A stretch of 7,964 bases of DNA from contig JASLGD010000386.1 in assembly GCA_030150305.1 (NCBI GenBank), positions 1-7,964 of the forward strand. Direction: 5' to 3'. This document shows, piece after piece, positions 1 through 6,013 of this stretch. A program made the translations under genes and the position numbers. The notes beneath the pieces are model-generated. The model searched no databases, was not told the DNA's origin, and saw nothing but the letters and a program-made list of their open reading frames with translations. Position 1 is the first letter of the stretch. Each line of letters opens with the position of its first letter. The stretch comes from Caldimonas sp. Its GTDB lineage: Bacteria; Pseudomonadota; Gammaproteobacteria; Burkholderiales; Burkholderiaceae_C.

Positions 1-84
1 ACGCAGCCGGGGGGTCGCGGGTGCTGCGGCGCGTCGGCGCCGGGCTGTCGAAGTGTTGCTCGTTGTCGTCGGCTGCTGTCTCAT
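1..84 (-). CDS. possible 5' end of a gene running off the left edge
   Basis: An ATG at 84-82 opens a minus-strand frame that stays open to the window edge (28 codons), with an in-frame TAG four codons upstream at 96-94. The visible peptide begins MRQQPTTTSNTSTARRRR and continues rich in Ala, Pro and Arg, like a disordered basic N-terminus. No Shine-Dalgarno sequence is visible before the ATG and no family can be recognised. It points the same way as the beta-helix gene, 129 bp beyond that gene's stop codon. High GC alone often leaves short frames open, so this may be chance. Plus-strand frames here are also open for part of the way (stops at 95-97, 120-122 and 172-174), so the 3' end of a plus-strand gene is an alternative. 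Confidence 0.25.
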   Translation of the reverse strand, partial: MRQQPTTTSNTSTARRRRAAAPATPRLR

Positions 85-116
85 GGCTCGAATCTAGGCC
101 GCACGTCGACCTCGAG

Positions 117-134
117 CGTTGACATCCGTCAACG
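117..134. other. 7-bp perfect hairpin downstream of the beta-helix gene
   Basis: CGTTGAC at 117-123 and GTCAACG at 128-134 form a perfect 7-bp inverted repeat around a 4-base loop. It lies about 80 bp beyond the beta-helix stop codon. Neither strand shows a T-tract after it, so it is not a classical intrinsic terminator. It could be an operator-like palindrome for the possible gene starting at 84, or chance. Confidence 0.3.
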
Positions 135-171
135 GCCACGCACTTCCCGCAGCCCCGCACACGCAGCGGCA

Positions 172-190
172 TGACGGGCTTGCCCTGTCA
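172..190 (-). terminator. weak hairpin just after the beta-helix stop codon
   Basis: TGAC-GGG at 172-178 can pair with CCC-T-GTCA at 183-190 around the loop CTTG, with one bulged base. It begins 24 bp beyond the stop of the minus-strand beta-helix gene, where a transcript end would be expected. There is no T-run after it on the minus strand, so at best it is a weak or factor-dependent termination or mRNA-stabilising structure. Confidence 0.25.
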
Positions 191-213
191 CACGCGCTGC
201 GCGTCGGCGTCTG

Positions 214-2145
214 CTAGTCGCCGTGGCGATCCGCGTCGCCACCGCAAGCCGATGGAGCGTGGGTCAGCCAATTCGAGTCATCCACACTCCCGCCCGCTGA
301 AGCGACAACCTTGCCGGGGACCGGGCCCGAGGCCGTGCCCCACCAGTTGTGGGCGGCAGAGACGTTGAATCCCATGGTCTCCAGGTCGTAGATGGCGCCG
401 CCGAAGATGCAATTGCGGCCCTTGCTGCCGAGCGCTCCACCGCCCAGGTCGATCGCATAGCTGCCGGTCCCCCCGGTCGGTTGCTGATCGAACGCCACGG
501 CGACACCGCTAAGGGTCGAGGATAGGTCCGTGTCCTGCACACGGACCTGGAGCTGCGTCAGCGGCGTCGCTTCGGTGAACCACAGGTTGTAGTACCTGCT
601 GCCCGAAATCCGGCTGCGTTCGATGTCGATCGACACGAGGTGCGGATCGCCGGTGCCGCAGGCGGGCCCGGGAGTCGGAGGATCGGTGCAGTGGTTGTTG
701 TTGATCTCGATGCCGTTGTTGCCGCAATTGATGAAGACGCTGTCCCGCATCACCAGCTTCGTGACGTCGAAGGAGCCAACTGACGCAATGCCGAGGCACT
801 CGCCGGTGTTGTCGCCCGTCGAGGCGAGCTTGACTCCGTTGGTGCCTCCGGCCGGAGTCGCATAGGCGGGCAGACCCCCGGCGATCGTCGTGCCGTCGAC
901 CAGAACATGGTCCAGCACGAGGATGCCTGTCGAGCCCAGCTCGCCCCGGTTGAACAGCTCGAGCATGTCGCCGGGGTTGTTGTAGAAGTTGCTGTGCGTA
1001 ATCGTCAGCTGGCTGTACGGCTTGCCATTGCTGATGATGTATTCCATGCCGTTCGTCGACGCGCCGCCCACTCCGCTCGTGTAGAGGTTGCGGGAGATCG
1101 TCTCGATGAGCGTCCCCGATTCCGCCGGGTTCACGAACAGGCTGTCCATGTTGGCGCCTGCGCTGCCCGTGTTCGCTTCAGTGTTCTGATCGAGGGTTGC
1201 GTAGACGACCCCCGTGCCGGTCACCTGTGTTCCGATGCCTTCGATCGTCCCGACTCCCGTGCCGCTGCACTGTGCCAGCGAGGTGACGAAGTTCCGGTTC
1301 ACCTGCGCTGTCGCGGTGCCGGTGCCCATCGAGCGAAGGTCGATGCCATCCCCGCACACGCCATCGTGGACGTAGTTCTCTTCGATGACGAGTTCAGTGC
1401 TGACCGAAGCGGTGTCGATCAGGATCGCAGCCCATCCGGCGCCGATCCCATTTCCGAACGGTGGCGGGCCGCCGCGGGCAAGGCCCGGCGTATACGAATT
1501 GAGATAGAAAGGCTGAACGCGGAAACCGACCGTGCCGGAGGTATTGAATTGGCCGATATCGTTTCCGTGAACGCGTGCGTCGACGACATCCTTGCCGTAG
1601 ATGCCGCCTCGATACGCAGCGGTGATGACGATGTTCTCCACCTCCGCGCCACTGGCGAGCTCGATCGCGTCGCCGTTGTTGGTCAGAGCTGAGGTATTCG
1701 CGATCCTAGGTTGCGATGCCAGCCCGGTGCTCCTGACCAGCGGTGGGCCGCCTTGCATGAGCGGTTGGCCAAGCTGAAGGACCGGCGGACCGTCTCCCAC
1801 CAGACGCTGGCCAGTCTTCAGCGAAATTCCGCCGTCGAGGGGTGGCACGCTCAAGGGTGACGGTTCGATGACGATCGTGTCGCCAGGGCCGGACGCATTC
1901 TGGGCTGCAGCCAGTGAATTGAAGGGCGAGTGGATGGTGCCGTTCCCTCCCGCCGCCGCTGATGCGCTCACGTACCAGCGATGATTCGCGCCCGCCGGCG
2001 GCGCTGCTTGCGCCGCCGCGACTGCGAAGAGTATGCAAACCGGCAAGGCCGCGATCACCCGGGAAGCAGAGCCGCGGCCACTGCAATCGGGGATGGGTTC
2101 CGGTGAATCTGCGGTACCCGCCCGACGAGTACTTCTGAATTCCAT
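214..2145 (-). CDS. secreted right-handed parallel beta-helix protein
   Basis: This 643-residue protein is predicted to be exported. A basic N-terminal stretch is followed by a hydrophobic core at residues 30-45 (VIAALPVCILFAVAAA) and a probable signal-peptidase site after AQAA near residue 48. The mature start, RWYVSA..GGNGTIHSPFNSL followed by GPGDTIVI (56-93), is the usual opening of pectate-lyase-fold beta-helix proteins. Alternating hydrophobic rungs with Asn/Ser/Gly turns follow, for example LVIEENYVHDG (252-262), LTITHSNFYNN (380-390), ILVLDHVLVDG (408-418), LVMRDSVFINC (464-474) and VSIDIERSRISG (504-515). The C-terminal NWWGTASGP (600-608) is a motif common in such proteins. A loop at 484-501 with Cys486 and Cys496 may hold a disulfide. 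The start is well supported: AGGAG at 2152-2156, six bases from the ATG. The fold is clear, but polysaccharide lyase, glycosidase, adhesin and structural roles are all possible; I see no catalytic signature that decides. Confidence 0.85.
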   Translation of the reverse strand: MEFRSTRRAGTADSPEPIPDCSGRGSASRVIAALPVCILFAVAAAQAAPPAGANHRWYVSASAAAGGNGTIHSPFNSLAAAQNASGPGDTIVIEPSPLSVPPLDGGISLKTGQRLVGDGPPVLQLGQPLMQGGPPLVRSTGLASQPRIANTSALTNNGDAIELASGAEVENIVITAAYRGGIYGKDVVDARVHGNDIGQFNTSGTVGFRVQPFYLNSYTPGLARGGPPPFGNGIGAGWAAILIDTASVSTELVIEENYVHDGVCGDGIDLRSMGTGTATAQVNRNFVTSLAQCSGTGVGTIEGIGTQVTGTGVVYATLDQNTEANTGSAGANMDSLFVNPAESGTLIETISRNLYTSGVGGASTNGMEYIISNGKPYSQLTITHSNFYNNPGDMLELFNRGELGSTGILVLDHVLVDGTTIAGGLPAYATPAGGTNGVKLASTGDNTGECLGIASVGSFDVTKLVMRDSVFINCGNNGIEINNNHCTDPPTPGPACGTGDPHLVSIDIERSRISGSRYYNLWFTEATPLTQLQVRVQDTDLSSTLSGVAVAFDQQPTGGTGSYAIDLGGGALGSKGRNCIFGGAIYDLETMGFNVSAAHNWWGTASGPVPGKVVASAGGSVDDSNWLTHAPSACGGDADRHGD

Positions 2146-2286
2146 GCTTGTCTCCTGCTGTTCAACTCGGACGTGTTCGGGAGGCTCCGACTTCCGGTCG
2201 AAGCGCGGCCCCCAAATCTGGCGACGAAAGAATCAATGACGGGCACGTGGTCTTGAGCGCTCTCCTTGTGGCTCAGGAGCTGCCTA
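2146..2286. promoter_or_regulatory. divergent promoter region between the beta-helix gene and lysR
   Basis: The 141 bp between the two divergent start codons must hold the promoters of both genes. LysR-type proteins commonly bind such a gap and control both sides, so this is the likely operator region. I found no convincing -35/-10 pair by eye. Small palindromes are visible: GAGCGCTC at 2255-2262 and CTTC-N5-GAAG near 2198-2210. None fits the T-N11-A consensus well enough to be called a binding site. Confidence 0.5.
2262..2279 (+). promoter_or_regulatory. ribosome-binding site of lysR inside a small hairpin
   Basis: AGGAG at 2275-2279 lies seven bases before the GTG at 2287 and is the reason for choosing that start. 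CTCCT at 2262-2266 is its exact complement, so the mRNA could fold into a 5-bp hairpin with an 8-base loop (2267-2274) that hides the site. The match is seen directly; a regulatory role is inference, and a 5-bp stem can arise by chance. Confidence 0.45.
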
Positions 2287-3405
2287 GTGTCGGAACATGC
2301 GGACGAGGGCACCAATAGAATCGAAGACCCAGCGATAACCAGAGCGAATCGGTTGACCTCCCCAGCTCCGTCTCCTGGCGTCTTACGACAGCGGCTCTGG
2401 GCGCGCGCACGCATTCGGCATCTCAAGACCTTGGTCGAGGTTGCCAAGGAGGGCTCCCTGCACAAGGCGGCCGAGTCCCTCGGCATCAGCCAGCCTGCCG
2501 TATCGAACTTGCTGTCCGACCTGGAGCGAATGCTGGAGACGCCCTTGTTCGTGCGTCACGCTCGCGGCATGCGGCCGACCGACGCCGGCGCACACGCGCT
2601 GCAAGCTGCGCGCCGCATGCTCGCCGAAATCGACAACATCGCCGAAGAAGCGTCTGCACTTCAAACCGGCGCAAAGGGCGTCGTCAGGATGGCCGCCGTG
2701 GGCGGCGCGGTCACGGGTTTCCTCACCGCTGCGCTCCCCGAGCTTTCTCGCCTGGAGCCTCGCGTCCTTCTGCGACTTCAGGAAGCGGATCCCACCGCCA
2801 TGTCCGCGCTGCTGGCGGGCGGCGAAATCGACATCGCACCCTGGAGGACTTCGGGAGTGGTCCCGAGCGGATGGCGATTCCGCGAGCTGATTCCAGATCG
2901 CTTCGCCGTCGTCGCCGGCCCGCAACATCCTCTCGCGCGATACGACGAAGTGTCGCTGGACGAACTCCGGCGGGAACCGTGGTTTGCTGCTCCCATCGAT
3001 TCGGCAGCGCTCAAGGCGATCGACGCTCTGTTCGGCGTGGACAAGCCCGCAGCGCCGGCGTTGCAGATCGCTTGTCGGATCCCCGAGATTCTCCTGGCGA
3101 TGCTCACGTCGACACGCCAAGTCACGCTTGTGCCCGTGAGCGTGGTTCGCCAGTTCCTCGAAACAGGTCTGCTCGTCGAGCTCGCCGTCGACCGTCAGCT
3201 TCCGTTCGAGCCTCTCGGACTGTTCGAGCGCGATGAGCGGACGAACGACGCCGTCAGGACGATTTCGGATTTCTTGGTCGACTTTGCGCAAAGCTGGAGG
3301 CCTGGCGGTGCAGCCTGGTCGGTTTCCGAAGACGCGTCACCGAAAAGTTCAGAGCAAACGCCAGGTGCCAGAGCAAGCGGTCCCAGGCGCTCGCCCGTTG
3401 CCTGA
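2287..3405 (+). CDS. LysR-family transcriptional regulator
   Basis: This is a DNA-binding regulator expected to respond to a small molecule, often a carboxylate or aromatic acid. Numbered from the GTG at 2287 (372 residues), the winged helix-turn-helix spans about 43-101: IRHLKTLVEVAKEGSLHKAA, then SLGISQPAVSNLLSDLE, then PLFVRHARGMRPTDAG. The linker helix follows, and the periplasmic-binding-protein-like effector domain covers about 131-335, including GGEIDI, VAGPQHPLA and VTLVPVSVV. The opening resembles the GbpR/PcaQ branch of the family. The GTG has a strong AGGAG seven bases upstream; TTG at 2266 and TTG at 2353 lie in the same frame and are alternatives. With the chosen start, some 40 residues precede the HTH domain and a Ser/Pro/Arg-rich tail follows the effector domain, making it longer than the usual 300 or so. 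It is divergent from the beta-helix gene and co-directional with the binding-protein gene 27 bp downstream. Confidence 0.9.
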   Translation: MSEHADEGTNRIEDPAITRANRLTSPAPSPGVLRQRLWARARIRHLKTLVEVAKEGSLHKAAESLGISQPAVSNLLSDLERMLETPLFVRHARGMRPTDAGAHALQAARRMLAEIDNIAEEASALQTGAKGVVRMAAVGGAVTGFLTAALPELSRLEPRVLLRLQEADPTAMSALLAGGEIDIAPWRTSGVVPSGWRFRELIPDRFAVVAGPQHPLARYDEVSLDELRREPWFAAPIDSAALKAIDALFGVDKPAAPALQIACRIPEILLAMLTSTRQVTLVPVSVVRQFLETGLLVELAVDRQLPFEPLGLFERDERTNDAVRTISDFLVDFAQSWRPGGAAWSVSEDASPKSSEQTPGARASGPRRSPVA

Positions 3406-3432
3406 GCGCGAGATCGCAGAGGCCTGTTTCGC

Positions 3433-4413
3433 ATGCGCTCGCGCATCAAGCATGTCGGTCCTGGCTTGGTCGCGGCGATAACGCTCATGACGGGCTCGCC
3501 ACCCAGCGCAGCAATCGAGTTTCCGGAACGGCCCATCACACTTGTCGTCGCCAGGCCAGCCGGCGGCGCAACGGACGAGTTGGCAAGAGAAGTCGCCGCC
3601 CAATTGGAAAGGCGGCTCGAGCAGTCGATCGTTGTGCTCAACGTCAGTGGTGGCTCCGGAGCAATCGCCGCCAAGCGAGTGCTTCAGTCACACGCAGACG
3701 GACATACGCTGTTGCTGGGCACCGCCAGCGACATCGTGGTGACTCCTGTCGCGAATGAGGCGGCAGCCTATTCCCCTGGCGACTTCACTCCGATCGCAAT
3801 GATCGGCAGCACACCGCTGGCGCTGGTCGCAAGCCCCGCAATGAACGTCCGCAGCATCGACGAGTTGGTCGAGCGAGCCAAAAACTCGAGACCGCTGACG
3901 CTTGGATTCACGGGTGCCGTGTCACTGCAGTCGTTCGCGGCGGCCGCTTTCGCCGACGCGGCAGGCATCCGCTGCGTGTTCGTGCCGTATCGAGGCGGGT
4001 CGACGCTGATCACGGAGTTGGCAGGAGGTCAGATCGATCTCGGAATCATGGCGTTGACCGGAGTCATGGACGCGACCCGGAGCGGCGAACTCGTCATGTT
4101 GGGTATTCTTTCGGCGCGACGGTCCCCGGTCGCGCCTCAGATCCCGACGGTCAATGAATCATCCGCAGTGAAGGGTGTAGCGATCGAAATCTGGGCCGGC
4201 CTGGTGGGACCGCCCCACCTGCCGCCACGCGTCGTGGACACGATCAACCGCGCAGTACAAGAGATTCTGAGCGACGGTGAGTTCCGCGAGAGGCAAGAGC
4301 AAAACGGCGACATCGTCGCAGCCCCTGCCTCGGCAGAGGCGTTCGCGCATTTTCTGACGCAGGAAGAAGGGCATTACCGCGCGCTTCGCGGCAAGCTGGG
4401 CAGTTCACCGTGA
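3433..4413 (+). CDS. Bug/TctC-family tripartite tricarboxylate transporter substrate-binding protein
   Basis: This is a periplasmic solute-binding protein of 326 residues, the normal size for the family. A signal peptide at 1-27 (basic MRSRIKH, hydrophobic core, SPPSAA end) precedes the mature start EFPERPITLVV. Family landmarks follow in order: RPAGGATDELAR (41-52), SGGSGAIAAKRV (72-83), ADGHTLLLG (88-96), VPYRGG (184-189), GGQIDLGIM (198-206), IPTV (237-240) and WAGLVGP (254-260). Known members bind carboxylates such as amino-acid derivatives, dicarboxylates or aromatic acids; the ligand cannot be read from the sequence. The ATG at 3433 has AGAGG at 3418-3422, ten bases upstream. The gene starts 27 bp after lysR and is probably co-transcribed with it. 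No membrane subunits (TctA/TctB) are in the window, which is common for these orphan binding proteins. Its base composition is clearly less GC-rich than the heme genes to the right. Confidence 0.92.
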   Translation: MRSRIKHVGPGLVAAITLMTGSPPSAAIEFPERPITLVVARPAGGATDELAREVAAQLERRLEQSIVVLNVSGGSGAIAAKRVLQSHADGHTLLLGTASDIVVTPVANEAAAYSPGDFTPIAMIGSTPLALVASPAMNVRSIDELVERAKNSRPLTLGFTGAVSLQSFAAAAFADAAGIRCVFVPYRGGSTLITELAGGQIDLGIMALTGVMDATRSGELVMLGILSARRSPVAPQIPTVNESSAVKGVAIEIWAGLVGPPHLPPRVVDTINRAVQEILSDGEFRERQEQNGDIVAAPASAEAFAHFLTQEEGHYRALRGKLGSSP

Positions 4414-4561
4414 TGGCGTGCGTCGAGCTTCGCGTCCAAGGTCGCGGCGAAGCACAGATGCTCGGCCGAGCCTACGCCGTTGCGTCGCCACGCGCGGAAC
4501 CAACGGCTTACCGAACTTCGCCCCTTGAACGGCGAACTCGAGCCGACTCTGCTGTGGAGAA

Positions 4562-4581
4562 CGGGACCCGCAGCGGTCCCG
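4562..4581. terminator. GC-rich hairpin, possible terminator
   Basis: CGGGACC at 4562-4568 pairs perfectly with GGTCCCG at 4575-4581 around a 6-base loop. It sits between the convergent binding-protein gene and tRNA-Arg, where transcripts from both sides should end. Neither strand has a T-tract after the stem, so a classical intrinsic terminator is not shown. Confidence 0.4.
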
Positions 4582-4596
4582 CAATTACGTGGAGGA

Positions 4597-4617
4597 CTTG
4601 GTGATGACGGGTCCAAG
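4597..4617. repeat. 5-bp inverted repeat beyond the tRNA 3' end
   Basis: CTTGG at 4597-4601 and CCAAG at 4613-4617 form an inverted repeat with an 11-base loop, starting 12 bp beyond the encoded CCA of tRNA-Arg. The same five-base pair forms the anticodon stem of that tRNA, but the loops differ. It may be a structure in the tRNA trailer; chance is possible. Confidence 0.25.
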
Positions 4618-4628
4618 CCCTTGATTAG

Positions 4629-4705
4629 TGGCGCGGCTGGCAGGATTCGAACCCACGACCCCTTGGTTCGTAGCCAAGTACTCTATCCAACTGAGCTACA
4701 GCCGC
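4629..4705 (-). tRNA. tRNA-Arg (anticodon ACG)
   Basis: A complete 77-base tRNA is readable on the minus strand with the CCA end encoded (4631-4629). The acceptor stem GCGGCTG/CAGCCGC pairs in all seven positions (4705-4699 with 4639-4633), and the discriminator is G. The D arm carries GCTC-AGTTGGATA-GAGT. The anticodon stem CTTGG/CCAAG encloses the loop CTACGAA, giving anticodon ACG. Its A34 is normally edited to inosine to read CGU, CGC and CGA. The T arm contains TTCGAAT, with two G-U pairs in its stem. The gene lies 42 bp after the hemY stop on the same strand and may be processed from the hem transcript. Its 3' end coincides with the change in base composition. Confidence 0.97.
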
Positions 4706-4747
4706 TGAGCCCGGCATTCTACCAGCGCCTTCGCGCCCCGCTCCGCG

Positions 4748-5995
4748 CTAGCCCTCGCGCGCCGCGTTCTCGAAGCAGCGCGCCGCCCGCGCCGCGTCGC
4801 CCTCGCGCGTCGCGAGCTCGGCAAGCGCGATCCACGCCTTGCGTCGCGTCGTGCTCGGCAGCACGACGTCGTTGGCCGCCTGCTCGAGCAGCGCGCGCGA
4901 CTTGCCCCACAGGCCGCGTTCGGCGAGCGCGCGGCCAGCTGCGAGCGCGACCGCGCCGTCGCGCGGCAACGCCTGCGACGCCGCGTCGAGGCGCGGCAGC
5001 CATTCGGGCCCGATGCCGCTGACTGCGCCGGCGAGCGCCTCGGCGATCGCCCACCGGTCCTCCGGCGCGAGCTCCGCGATGTCGTCCCAGAGCGGACGCA
5101 GCCACGCGCGCGCATCGTCGGCGCTGCCGAGGGCGCTCGCCTGCGAAGCGGCGCGCGCCGCGATGAAGGCGTCGCGCCGATCGGCGGGATCGAGCGACAG
5201 CCACAGCCGGCGCAGCTGGTCGATGTCGCGCGCCGCCTCGAGCGCCTCGAACGCGAGCGAGCGGACGAGCCCCGCCGCGGCCACGGTCGAGAAGCCCTGG
5301 TGCTTGATGAGCAGCCGCGCCGTCTTCAGCGCCTCCTGCGGCTGGCCGCCGAGGCGCGCCGCCTGCAGCTTCAGACGCAGCGCGTGCGTGCGCCGCGCGA
5401 CGCCGTGCGGCAACGCGTTGAGGAGCTCGATCGCGCGCGTCGCGTCGCGATCGTCGAGCGCCCACTCGGCGGCGAGCAGGCGCGCGCCCTCCTCCGCCGA
5501 GCGCGCGGCGGCGCTGTGCTGCGAGAGCTCGAGCGCGCGGCCGAGCTCCTGGTCGCGCACCGTGCGGTTCTGCAGCCGATGCGCGCTGCCGGCGGCGAGC
5601 AGGTGGCCGAGGACGGTGAACTCGTTGTCCTGCGCGAGCTCGGGCGTCTCGGCCTGGATCGCGAGCGCGCGCTGCGCCGCCTTCTGCGCGCGCGTGTAGC
5701 GGCCGCCGAGGTACTGCGCGAGCGCTTCGCGCAACGCCGCCTGGCCGCTGCGATCGCGCCGTGCGGTGCGCCACTCGCGCGCGCGCTGCGGCATCGCGAT
5801 CAGCGAGTTGATCGCCTGGATCACGGCGACGAGCAGGAAGCACGTGCCGACGAGGAGGAGGACGAAGAAGTTGAGCGAGAGGTCGAGCCGCCACGCGCCG
5901 AGATAGAAGCTCGCGAGGCCGTCGTTGGCGCCGAGCGTCGCCGCGGCGACGACGGCGACCGCGAACAGGAGCAGGAACCAGATGGCGAGGCGCAC
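4748..5995 (-). CDS. hemY: HemY, membrane-anchored TPR protein of the heme gene cluster
   Basis: This 415-residue inner-membrane protein is conserved next to hemX in many proteobacteria; its exact role in heme synthesis is not settled. It is unrelated to the Bacillus protoporphyrinogen oxidase also called HemY. The N-terminus MRLAIWFLLLFAVAVV is a first membrane helix (about 3-21). A short periplasmic stretch with LGANDGLASFYLGAWRLDLS follows, then a second helix at about 42-66 (FFVLLLVGTCFLLVAVIQAI); this is the HemY_N layout. The rest is an Ala-rich helical domain with TPR-like repeats, including ALAQYLGGRYTRAQKAAQRAL (91-111), a middle set near 170-230 and a C-terminal set near 343-412. 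The GTG start at 5995 gives the canonical family N-terminus, although no good Shine-Dalgarno sequence precedes it. It begins 18 bp after the hemX stop. Confidence 0.93.
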   Translation of the reverse strand: MRLAIWFLLLFAVAVVAAATLGANDGLASFYLGAWRLDLSLNFFVLLLVGTCFLLVAVIQAINSLIAMPQRAREWRTARRDRSGQAALREALAQYLGGRYTRAQKAAQRALAIQAETPELAQDNEFTVLGHLLAAGSAHRLQNRTVRDQELGRALELSQHSAAARSAEEGARLLAAEWALDDRDATRAIELLNALPHGVARRTHALRLKLQAARLGGQPQEALKTARLLIKHQGFSTVAAAGLVRSLAFEALEAARDIDQLRRLWLSLDPADRRDAFIAARAASQASALGSADDARAWLRPLWDDIAELAPEDRWAIAEALAGAVSGIGPEWLPRLDAASQALPRDGAVALAAGRALAERGLWGKSRALLEQAANDVVLPSTTRRKAWIALAELATREGDAARAARCFENAAREG

Positions 5996-6013
5996 GCTCG
6001 ACCGCTGCGCGCG

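Larger units (their letters stand above)
4414..4628. other. intergenic region between the binding-protein gene and tRNA-Arg
   Basis: This gap of about 215 bp lies between the convergent binding-protein gene and tRNA gene. Short frames exist on both strands, one starting GTG-ATG across the binding-protein stop codon, but none resembles a known protein. Two inverted repeats are visible (4562-4581 and 4597-4617). No integrase, second tRNA fragment or insertion sequence is seen. Confidence 0.5.

Noticed and set aside
907..1692. 261-codon open frame on the plus strand
   Set aside because: Antisense to the beta-helix gene, whose product has a signal peptide, rung repeats and a good ribosome-binding site. 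The antisense product has no recognisable features.
2383..3291. 302-codon open frame on the minus strand
   Set aside because: Antisense to the clear LysR-type gene; the translation shows no family features.
4410..4604. 64-codon plus-strand frame starting GTG-ATG across the binding-protein stop
   Set aside because: The overlap resembles translational coupling, but the product is short, hydrophilic and unlike any family, and the frame crosses the hairpin at 4562-4581. Conservation in relatives would be needed to support it.
4480..5022. Plus-strand frame whose product contains GRIRTHDPLVRSQVLYPTEL
   Set aside because: This peptide is the reverse-strand translation of the tRNA-Arg gene, a well-known false protein annotation. 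The rest of the frame is antisense to hemY.
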